Assembly (NCBI RefSeq): GCF_039851975.1
Contig: NZ_CP156660.1
Location: 1,583,035-1,647,034 of the forward strand
Source of the DNA: Desulfoscipio sp. XC116
GTDB lineage: Bacteria; Bacillota; Desulfotomaculia; Desulfotomaculales; Desulfallaceae
Length of the DNA: 64,000 nt
Reading direction: 5' to 3'
Part shown: in pieces, positions 53,725-62,200 of the stretch
Numbering within the stretch: position 1 is the first letter of the stretch
Layout: every line of letters starts with the position of its first letter
Made by a program: the position numbers and the translations under genes
The notes under the pieces: generated by a model
What the model was told of the DNA's origin: nothing
Databases searched by the model: none
Seen by the model: only the letters and a program-made list of their open reading frames with translations

Positions 53725-54815
53725 CCCAGTTCCCTCCCGATTGTCAGGGCAGGTTGGTCGGCGGCCAGCACATGGCCCCGCATGTTTAGCAGGGCCGTGC
53801 CCACAACAAGTTCACCTTTGACGTGAGCCGCGGCTCTGGCGCTGGCCCGTTTGGCGGCTAAGTCAAGCACGCGGGTCAGTTTTTCTTTGGTTAAAATATC
53901 TACCATAGCCTCGGTAGTAGTAGAAACCAGCAGTGCTGAAACAATAGCGGAACCGGCTCCAAGTGAAGCGGCCAGCGCGGCCAGGGTTTCCTGCCGGGCA
54001 TCCGCTATTTTGCTGTGGGTATGAAAAATGCCGGCAGCCACTTTGACCAGCTTACCGTAGTGTCCCCACAGCAAAACTTCCTTTATACCCCTGGCCACGC
54101 AGGCTTCCAGCATAAAGCCCACGAAATTACTCATTTCCACCACCGCTTTTTCAGGCAACCCCTTTTCAGTGGCCCATCGGGCCCCCATGCGGCCGGGGGT
54201 CAGTACCACCTGGTTGTATCCATGGGCTGCGGCCATATCTATTAAAGGCAGCAGTGAATTTTTAAAAGCCTCTTCGGACATAGGACGGACAATGCCGGTA
54301 GTGCCCAAAATGGAAATTCCGCCCATAACACCCAGCCGGGGGTTTAATGTGCGCCGGGCCACTGCTTCGCCGCCAGGTACGCTGATAGTAACCAGACATC
54401 CTGTGTCGGGGGGAATAACCTCGGCCAGGGCGGTGCTGATCATCCACCGGGGTACGGGGTTGATGGCGCTTTGGCCCACGGCAATCTGTAACCCCGGCTT
54501 GGTAACGGTACCAACCCCTTCCCCGCCTTGTATATTGATGGTGCCGTCAGTTGTTCGGCTAACGGCAGCAATTATTTCCAATCCATGGGTAACATCGGGG
54601 TCATCCCCGCCATCCTTGACGACTACGGCGCCCTGACCGTCGGGCAGAATTGTATACCGGCTAATAGGCACCGGTATTTTTTCTCCCTCCGGATTGGTTA
54701 CAGTTAATAGAGTTGGGTATTTATCGTAAAACAGGGCCATGGCTGCGGCTTTAGCCGCTGCGGCAGCACAGGACCCGGTGCTGATGCCTGTTTTGAGCTT
54801 TTTTTGGCCTGTCAT
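53712..54815 (-). CDS. cbiD: cobalt-precorrin-5B C1-methyltransferase
   Basis: 367 residues. LKTGISTGSCAAAAAKAA at the N-terminus and GRMGARWATEKGLPEKAVVEMSNFVGFMLE are diagnostic of CbiD, the marker of the anaerobic pathway. ATG at 54815 lies behind AAGGAG; the frame is open further upstream into the dnaC end, but without homology. First cbi gene, 41 bp after dnaC. No cobalamin riboswitch is seen before it. Confidence 0.95.
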   Translation of the reverse strand: MTGQKKLKTGISTGSCAAAAAKAAAMALFYDKYPTLLTVTNPEGEKIPVPISRYTILPDGQGAVVVKDGGDDPDVTHGLEIIAAVSRTTDGTINIQGGEGVGTVTKPGLQIAVGQSAINPVPRWMISTALAEVIPPDTGCLVTISVPGGEAVARRTLNPRLGVMGGISILGTTGIVRPMSEEAFKNSLLPLIDMAAAHGYNQVVLTPGRMGARWATEKGLPEKAVVEMSNFVGFMLEACVARGIKEVLLWGHYGKLVKVAAGIFHTHSKIADARQETLAALAASLGAGSAIVSALLVSTTTEAMVDILTKEKLTRVLDLAAKRASARAAAHVKGELVVGTALLNMRGHVLAADQPALTIGRELGWRI

Positions 54816-54856
54816 ATTAATTCTCCTTGACAGCTGTTTGACCTGGCGAAAGCCGG

Positions 54857-55588
54857 CTACCTGCCCTGTCTGACCATTTGCATACGAATATCCAAATCCA
54901 CCAGCAGGCGATAAGGACGGCACATTTGGAAAATACGGGAGGTTGTTCTTTCGCCCAGAAATTGCTCCAGATCTTCCAGATTAATATTAGTAGTGATCAC
55001 AGTTGGCAGAAGATAATTGAGCCGGTAATTAATAATGCCAAATATTATATTACGTGTCCAGTCCGTGTAGTTATGGGCTCCCAGGTCGTCCAGTATTAGC
55101 AGGGGGACTTCACGGGCGGTCTCCAGCAGTTCCAATTCAGTAACGTTATTTTGATTTTTAGTATCGTAGGTAGCTTTAATCTGGTCCAGTAAATCGGGCA
55201 CAACAATAAAAAGCAAAGTTTTGCCCTGCTCCAAAAGGGCATTAGCTATGCAACAAGCTAAAAAAGTTTTACCGCTGCCTACCTGGCCGGTTAAAAGCAG
55301 TCCATCCGTATGAGGATTTTTCATATAATTTTGAGTAAAATCCCTGGCTGCCTTTAAAGTAACCGATGCTGAATCGCGATAAGAAATACTTTTCACCGGG
55401 TCAATCTTGGTACGAGAGTAATGATCCAGCTGAAAACGGTTAAATGTAATATGAGTAAGCCTGGGCGGGATTTGCGCTGCTTTTATTTTATTGTTGATAG
55501 CCCGTTGTTTTACACAGGTACATGGTTCGGCAATGCCATTATGAATAACCAGTCCCCGACCGGCGCATTTATTACATAAAAAGGTCAA
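54857..55588 (-). CDS. dnaC: DnaC/DnaI-type replicative helicase loader
   Basis: 243 residues. The N-terminal zinc-ribbon-like cysteines (CNKCAGRG and CTCVKQ) are followed by an AAA+ ATPase with Walker A LTGQVGSGKT (about 98-107), Walker B PLLILDDLG and sensor TTNINLEDLEQFLGERTTSRI. It loads the DnaB-type helicase together with the DnaD-domain protein upstream. TTG start at 55588 behind AAGGAG at long spacing. Confidence 0.88.
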   Translation of the reverse strand: MTFLCNKCAGRGLVIHNGIAEPCTCVKQRAINNKIKAAQIPPRLTHITFNRFQLDHYSRTKIDPVKSISYRDSASVTLKAARDFTQNYMKNPHTDGLLLTGQVGSGKTFLACCIANALLEQGKTLLFIVVPDLLDQIKATYDTKNQNNVTELELLETAREVPLLILDDLGAHNYTDWTRNIIFGIINYRLNYLLPTVITTNINLEDLEQFLGERTTSRIFQMCRPYRLLVDLDIRMQMVRQGR

Positions 55589-55603
55589 AGGCCACAGACT
55601 CCT

Positions 55604-56422
55604 TTAACTCATATATAATGACTGGATCATACTTTTTTTATTATTTTCTCGATTATCTTTTTGATTAGCTATTTGGTGATCAGCTTTACTTCTGTTGTTG
55701 ATTGGTTTTCTTTTATTTTCCGTGTGCTTCATTTTAAACAGCCGGTCGTAGTCTTCTACCTTTTCCGGGCTGGTCAGATTATTTTTTTCCCATTCCAGTA
55801 GAATGCTGTCTATATATTTAAAATTATGTTTGCCCATCATGACGGCACGGCGCAGTGCTTCCAGCACCATAGGCGGAGGCATTTTTTGCGACCAGGCATC
55901 AATTTGTTCAATTTCCATAGGCGAAAGGGGGCGGCCAAATTCTTTTTCAAAACTTTTATACAAATTAACAGTCTTTTTGGATTTATTTTCCGTTATCTTT
56001 TTAATAGCCTCGTGTTGTTTCACCCTGGCGCAGGCCCATATTTCCGATAGCTTCTCAAATAAGGGCTCAAAATCATAACCTTTAATAACTAACTCTCTTT
56101 CAGCATCGTAGAATTCGGTTATCTTGAGCATGCCGTTATTTATTAAATTCTCCAGGTCGCAGTTTATCTGTTCATCATCCCCGGATAAGTGTTCAAAGAG
56201 CATATCTACGGTGGGCAAATAATTATTTTCCTCGGTAAACAGTCTAAATAATTGAATAAGCAACATCATTTCCGTATCTTTTATACCCATATGTTTATAT
56301 AGCTTTAACAATAAATTCGGGATGGCGGTTGAGCCGTGTATAAATAGGTCCACACCGAAAGCGGCAGTGATATTTCCCTTTTTATATTTTTTTACAGTGT
56401 TTACCGTGCCTGTTGGGACCAT
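55604..56422 (-). CDS. dnaD: DnaD-domain replication protein
   Basis: 272 residues. A winged-helix N-terminal half (about 20-105) is joined to a DnaD/DnaB2 domain (about 145-215, KEFGRPLSPMEIEQIDAWSQKM and GKHNFKYIDSILLEWEKNNL). The C-terminal 45 residues are basic and low-complexity. It primes replication initiation with dnaC 15 bp downstream. ATG behind AAGGAGAG. Confidence 0.85.
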   Translation of the reverse strand: MVPTGTVNTVKKYKKGNITAAFGVDLFIHGSTAIPNLLLKLYKHMGIKDTEMMLLIQLFRLFTEENNYLPTVDMLFEHLSGDDEQINCDLENLINNGMLKITEFYDAERELVIKGYDFEPLFEKLSEIWACARVKQHEAIKKITENKSKKTVNLYKSFEKEFGRPLSPMEIEQIDAWSQKMPPPMVLEALRRAVMMGKHNFKYIDSILLEWEKNNLTSPEKVEDYDRLFKMKHTENKRKPINNRSKADHQIANQKDNRENNKKSMIQSLYMS

Positions 56423-56532
56423 GGGGTAATCTCTCCTTCTTTTTTCCTTGTAAATATTTTATGGCAGAGTGCAGGGGTTTGTCCACTGTTAGTGTATATA
56501 TCGGTCAAGGTCACCGGATATTAAACGGGTAC

Positions 56533-56850
56533 TTATGAATTTAATTTTACCGCAGTGCCGCTGGCTGTTACCATGAGCATGCCATCCCTAATGACTTCGT
56601 AATCAATGTCCACACCCACCACTGCGTTGGCACCGGCATGCCGGGCTTTAGCTGCCATTTCATCCAAGGCGATTTTTCTGGCTTGGGCCAATTTAGCTTC
56701 ATAGGCTCCCGACCGGCCACCGACAATATCAGTTATCGCAGCAAATACATCGCGAAAAACATTGGCTCCCATAATGGCCTCACCGCATACTATACCCAAG
56801 TAGTCGCTGATGCTTTTCCCCTCCACCGATGGAGTAGTTGTTAATATCAT
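56533..56850 (-). CDS. YbjQ/UPF0145 family protein
   Basis: 105 residues: [32 protein letters not shown] and [19 protein letters not shown] are the family signature. It forms a small oligomeric protein of unknown function, possibly heavy-metal related. ATG at 56850 follows AGGAGG. The gap 56851-57219 contains only the terminator below. Confidence 0.88.
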   Translation of the reverse strand: MILTTTPSVEGKSISDYLGIVCGEAIMGANVFRDVFAAITDIVGGRSGAYEAKLAQARKIALDEMAAKARHAGANAVVGVDIDYEVIRDGMLMVTASGTAVKLNS

Positions 56851-57051
56851 GATTTAAAAACCTCCTCTATAAAGTGCCCATTAGTAAATTACGGCAAAGA
56901 GAGCTGCATTCCTTTATTTTTAAATTGACAAATAAAACTAGCCCGGGACAGCTGTTTTAATTATTCTCTAAGACCGCTGTTTTTATTACCGATCTTTGTA
57001 GTGATTATGTTTTAAATTGTCTGGTAATAAATTGCACTTCATAAACATCAC

Positions 57052-57079
57052 AAAAAGACCCTCCTCGGAGAGTCTTTTT
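57052..57079 (-). terminator. terminator of the hdrA-mvhD-metV-metF operon
   Basis: AAAAAGAC-c-CTC paired with GAG-AGTCTTTTT, with a run of T on both strands. It lies 140 bp after metF. Confidence 0.75.
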
Positions 57080-57219
57080 GACATCATAGCATAGTTGAGC
57101 CAAGATTAATGGCAATATTGTTAGTTTACATGCTTTTATATTAAAGTTGTTCAATTTGCCGCACTATTAGCGCTGAATGTCTTTATATATCGTACTTTGA
57201 TACCGTGCTTTAGTTAGAT

Positions 57220-58146
57220 TTAGTCCACCTTGGGCCTCGGGTAGAGTCCGCATTTTTCCACGATTTCGGGCACTACCTCTTCCCAGGCAATAGCCATAAC
57301 GTGTACGCCGTGTACACCTTTGACTTTTTCCTTGATGTACTTAATTTGCTCAATGCAGATATCCACGCCTTCGCGTTTGGGATCCTCCGCGTTTTTCAGG
57401 CGTTCCACCAGCTCGTCGGGTACAATCATACCGCTGACGTTATTTTGGATATACTTGGCCGCCCGCCAACTCTTCATGGGTGTTACCCCGGCCAGGATGT
57501 GCACCCGTTCGTCCAGACCCCGCTCACGCACCATTTCCATGAACCGCTCAAAGCGCTCCATGTCAAAGATGCATTGGGTTTGGATAAACTGGGCGCCGGC
57601 ATTCACTTTTTTCTCCAGGCGGTCCACCCGGAATTCAAAGGGGTCGGCAAAGGGGTTGGCCACTGCCCCGATAAAGAAGTGGGGTTCATGTTCCTTAATG
57701 GCCTCGTCCGAGAAGAACAGTTTTTCATCCCGCATGCGGCGCAGATAATAAATGAGCTGCATGGAGTCAATATCATACACGTTTTTGGAGGTGGGGTGGT
57801 TGCCGAACTTTTGGTGGTCGCCGGACAGGCAGAGCACATTGCGCATGCCCAGGCTGTAGGCGCCCAATAAATCAGACTGCATGGCAATCCGGTTGCGGTC
57901 CCGGCAGGTCATCTGCACAATAGGCTCAATGCCGCAGCCCAGCACATGCACACCGGCCGCTATGCTGGACAGCCGCACAATAGCCGTTTGGTTATCGGTA
58001 ATATTGGTGGCGTCCACGTAATCGCGCATCATTTCAGCGTGATGACGAATGCCCTCGGCGGAAGAATGCTTGGGCGGCCCGATTTCCGCAGTTACCGCGA
58101 ATTGACCGCTGTCGAGTATTTGCTGAAGTTTGCTTATATTCTTCAA
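57220..58146 (-). CDS. metF: methylene-tetrahydrofolate reductase, MetF
   Basis: 308 residues; reduces methylene-THF to methyl-THF with FAD. VTAEIGPPKHSSAEG (about 19-33) bears the catalytic Glu; ATNITDNQ, MTCRDRNR and LCLSGDH are FAD/folate motifs. TTG start overlaps the metV stop by 4 bp. It forms a complex with MetV, MvhD and HdrA in acetogen relatives, so electrons probably come from NADH or ferredoxin via HdrA rather than NAD(P)H alone. Confidence 0.94.
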   Translation of the reverse strand: MKNISKLQQILDSGQFAVTAEIGPPKHSSAEGIRHHAEMMRDYVDATNITDNQTAIVRLSSIAAGVHVLGCGIEPIVQMTCRDRNRIAMQSDLLGAYSLGMRNVLCLSGDHQKFGNHPTSKNVYDIDSMQLIYYLRRMRDEKLFFSDEAIKEHEPHFFIGAVANPFADPFEFRVDRLEKKVNAGAQFIQTQCIFDMERFERFMEMVRERGLDERVHILAGVTPMKSWRAAKYIQNNVSGMIVPDELVERLKNAEDPKREGVDICIEQIKYIKEKVKGVHGVHVMAIAWEEVVPEIVEKCGLYPRPKVD

Positions 58147-58814
58147 TCGATCATCACATCCTCCCTGATGGCCTTACGCGGCCCGCCGTCCCGTGATTTG
58201 GACCAGTCTTTGGGCGGCTGGAATTCCATTAGTTTGTCAAGCTTGCCCAGCGCCTTCATGCGGTCATAAATCAGCTGCCAGGCACAGTCCACGTCCTTGC
58301 TCACTTCGCACTTGCCGTACTGTGAGCCGCCGCAGGGGCCGTTTAAAATACTTTTGGAGCAGCGAATGATGGGGCAGATACCGCCGGTGCGGTGCAAGAT
58401 GCAGTCGCCGCAGAGCCCGCACTTTTCCTCCCAGCTGCCGTGCACAGTGGAGCCGCCGATGAACTTGGTATCCAGTGCGGGTACTACCCACTTATCCTTA
58501 AACCGCTCGGCCAGATATTGTACGCCTACGCCGCAGGCCAGTGACACGATGGCATCCACATCTTTGACCAGGTTATCCAGCGGTACGATGTACTCGGGGT
58601 CGCACTGCCTGGTACAGGTATAAGTGATTGCCTCCAAGGGATTGTTCTCCAGGTTGCGCTTAATGCGCATGGCTGAGGCCAGCACCTCGGTTTCCTTTTC
58701 GCCGCCGGCCAGGCAAACCGTCACGCAGCCGGCGCAGCCCACGAACAACACTTTTTTGCAGTCGTCAATCATTTGGGCAATGTCTTCAACAGGTTTTTGT
58801 TGCGCTACTATCAT
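58143..58814 (-). CDS. metV: MetV, zinc-type partner of MetF
   Basis: 223 residues. VLFVGCAGCVTVCLAGG (about 23-39) and a C-terminal cysteine-rich region CGLCGDC, CPIIRCSK and GPCGGS match the MetV family (MTHFR C-terminal domain). It contains 16 or more cysteines for zinc and iron-sulfur binding. Overlaps mvhD by 4 bp. Confidence 0.9.
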   Translation of the reverse strand: MIVAQQKPVEDIAQMIDDCKKVLFVGCAGCVTVCLAGGEKETEVLASAMRIKRNLENNPLEAITYTCTRQCDPEYIVPLDNLVKDVDAIVSLACGVGVQYLAERFKDKWVVPALDTKFIGGSTVHGSWEEKCGLCGDCILHRTGGICPIIRCSKSILNGPCGGSQYGKCEVSKDVDCAWQLIYDRMKALGKLDKLMEFQPPKDWSKSRDGGPRKAIREDVMID

Positions 58815-59263
58815 GCTGTTTGGCCACCTTCTTTCTGTGCGTTCCCGGCCCTGTTTCTGTTCAGGGGGCTGGGGCCGAGCTGGCGGATGCGCTCCGTCAT
58901 CTCATTAGCCACCTTGGCAAATTTGGTGCCTTCGGAGGCAGGGACGTGGAAAAATTCCAGACGTTCTCCGCCGAGACCGGTTTCATCCAGTATTTTTTTG
59001 ACTGCCGCCACCCGTTTTTTAGCGCGGATGTTGCCTTTAAGAAAATGACAATCACCTAAATTACAGCCGGCCACATACACACCATCGGCACCCTTTTCAA
59101 ATGTTTTCAAAAGTACCCCGTGCTCGATAGTACCGGAGCAGGGTATCTCAACAACTCTAATGTTGGGGGAATATTGAAGACGCATTGAACCTGCCAGGTC
59201 CGCGGCTGTATAAGCGCAAAAACGGCAGCAGAAAGCTACAATTTTGGGCTCAAATTCAGACAC
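58811..59263 (-). CDS. mvhD: MvhD-type iron-sulfur subunit
   Basis: 150 residues. VAFCCRFCAYTAADLAGSMR and CSGTIEHGVLLKTFEKGADGVYVAGCNLGDCHFLKGN match MvhD, whose [2Fe-2S] centre passes electrons to HdrA. GTG start behind AAAGGAGG, overlapping hdrA by 8 bp. Confidence 0.93.
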   Translation of the reverse strand: MSEFEPKIVAFCCRFCAYTAADLAGSMRLQYSPNIRVVEIPCSGTIEHGVLLKTFEKGADGVYVAGCNLGDCHFLKGNIRAKKRVAAVKKILDETGLGGERLEFFHVPASEGTKFAKVANEMTERIRQLGPSPLNRNRAGNAQKEGGQTA

Positions 59264-62200
59264 CGGAACGTACCTCCTTTAACAAACCATCCATCATATT
59301 TAGAATCATGCGGTCACTATATCCTTGGAGCGTAATTGCCTTATTGGGACATTCACCCGCACAAGTTCCGCATCCCTGACACAAAACAGGTTCGATTTCC
59401 GCCACGTTATTGTTGATGCGAGGCACGTTGAAGGGGCATAACCGAACGCAGGTTAAACAAGCCGCGCATTTGCTGGGGTCAACCACGGCAACCAATCCAA
59501 GTGACTCCAGACAATTCTTGCTTAATATGGTGGCGGCCCGTCCCGCGGCTGCCTTGGCCTGAGCGATATTCTCCTCAATGTTCTTTGGTCCGTGGGCAAT
59601 ACCGGCCATAAACACACCCTCGGAGGCAAAGTCCACGGGGCGGAGTTTCATATGCGCCTCCAGGAAAAATCCATCTTCATTCAGCGGCAATTTAAACAGC
59701 TGGCTCAAATTAGCATTGTCTTCCGGCGGCAGTATCGCGGCGGCCAGACCCACCGCATCGGCATTTATTATTATATCGTCGCCCAGTATATGATCTTTGA
59801 CGGTGACGGTAACCCCACCGGCGCTTTCGGTTACCTGCGGCTTTTGCTCTTCATTGTACCGGACAAAGATTACACCTTTAGTCCGCGCTGTTTGATATAT
59901 ATCTTCTAAAAAACCATAGGTCCGAATATCCCGGTATAGGACAAATACATTGGCTTTCGGATTATTTTCTTTGCATTGGATAGCCAGGCTGACAGACTTG
60001 CTGCAGCATATGCGGCTGCAGTAGGGCCGCTCGGTATCGCGGGAGCCCACGCAATTAATCAGCACAATGTTCCGGATATCCTTTAATTTTCCTTGGGCTA
60101 TGTTTTCTTCCATTTCCAATAGGGTCATCACCCGGTTGCTTTGCCCGTAGAGGTATTCAACCGGCTTGTATTCCCGACCGCCGATAGCCACTACGGTAAC
60201 ACCGTGTTTAATCTGGATGCCGTTAGTTAAAGTAGTGTTAAAGTTACCGACATAGCCGGATGCATCGTATATTTCAGCGGATTTGTACACGTCAATTAGC
60301 GGGTGGGTCTCCACCTGGTTAATTAAATCGTTAACAAAAGCTTCAATATCTTCCCCATTAAAGCCCAGCTTGAGGCGTTTGCCCAACCCGCCCAGCGCAG
60401 CGGATTTTTCCACAATACTGGCCCGGTAGCCCATTTCGGCAAGGGAGAGAGCACTGACCATACCTGATACGCCACCGCCGATAATCAAAGCCGACTTGGT
60501 TACACCCACTGAGACTTGCCGGATCGGTTTTAACAGCGCGGCTTTAAAGACAATCATTTTTACCAGATCGATAGCCTTCTCGGTGGCCTTATCGGGTTCA
60601 TGCATATGCACCCAGGAACACTGATCACGGATATTGGCCATTTCAAACAGGAACTTGTTCAGGCCGGCTTCCCGCAGGGTTTCCTGGAATAGCGGCTTAT
60701 GAGTGCGGGGACTGCAGGAGGCCACTACCACTCTGTTTAATTTATGTTCCAAAATAGCATCCCTGATTTTAGCCTGGGTATCCTGGGAACAGGTATAGAG
60801 GTTTTCCTCGGCATGTACCACATAGGGTAATTGTTTAGCTGCTTCCACCACTTCCGGTACCCTGACCACACCGCCTATATTAATGCCGCAGTTGCAAATA
60901 AATACGCCGATTCTTGGCTCCTCACCCGATACATCCCGCTCGGCAGGAAATTCTTTTTGCTTAATAAGCGTGCCGCGTACATCGCCCAGCAGGCTGCCGG
61001 CAGCACTGGCCGCGGCGCTGGCCTGGAGCACTGTTTCAGGAATATCCTTGGGACCGCTGTATGCCCCGGCGGTAAATATTCCGGGATTAGAGGTGTTAAC
61101 ACCGGTAAGAGGGGTCAGCTCGGCAAAGCCGTATTTGTTCATATTAATGGCCATTTTGCCGGCCAGTGCTTTGGCTTCTTCCGAAGGTTCCAGCCCTACG
61201 GAAAGAATCACCATGTCAAATTCTTCATTAAACAAATTACCATTATCATCCGCGTATCGAATAAGGAGATTTTTGCTGTCATTGTCGGCTTGGGAAACCT
61301 GGTATATTCTAGAACGTACAAAATTTACACCGTGCTCGTGTTTGGCCCGCTGGTAATATTTTTCAAAATCTTTGCCAAAACATCGCATATCCATCATAAA
61401 GATAGTGGTATCGAGCGGTCCGGCGCTGTGCTCCTTGGCAATAACCGCCTCCTTAATGGCGTACATACAGCACACCGATGAACAATAGCCGTGACTTTCC
61501 TTAACGTTTCTGGAACCGACACATTGAATCCAGGCGATTTTACGGGGTTCGCGATTGTCATAAGGCCGCACCAAGTGTCCCTGGTACGGTCCCGAGGCGC
61601 TTAAAATACGCTCGAATTCTATACTGGTTACTACATTGGGATAACGGCCATAGCCCAGGTAATGAAGATTGCCTGGATCGTAAGTTTTTACTCCCGTGCT
61701 TAAAATAATTGAACCTACCTGCAATTCCAGGTACTCGTCCTGCATTTTATGGTTGATAGCCTGACGCATACAGGTGTTTACACACTCACCGCATTCAGAG
61801 CAGACGCCGCAGTTTAAACAGCGTTCCGCTTCGGCAATGGCCTGCTCCGTTGTAAAACCGGTGCTTTCCCGGACAAACCCCTTAAGCCGTTGTTCCACCG
61901 GGGTAAAAGTAAGTGGTGCCGGAATGCTGAGGGGCACTTCATCAATAGCTTGTCTTAAAGGTGCGATTTTATCTTCAGGCACCTTGAAGATGCGGTCTTT
62001 TCTTTGGTCGGTGCCATTAAGGTAACGATCTATGGATTCGGAGACTGTTTTACCGGCACAGATAGCGGATACCACATCCCGGGGGCCGGTGACGTTATCA
62101 CCGCCGGCAAACACGCCGGCCAGGCCGGTTTCCAGTGTGTCGCGGTCTACTTGCATACGTCCGGTGTCATTTAGCAGAGCTTTGTCCGCACCGGACAGAA

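Noticed and set aside
54816..54856. Cobalamin riboswitch before cbiD
   Set aside because: The gap is only 41 bp, too short for the aptamer, and no B12-box was seen.
57301..57870. 189-codon plus-strand frame across metF
   Set aside because: Antisense of a well-conserved gene; no ribosome site and no recognisable domain.
60831..61481. 216-codon plus-strand frame across hdrA
   Set aside because: Shadow of hdrA; the cysteine motifs and flavin sites on the minus strand explain the sequence.
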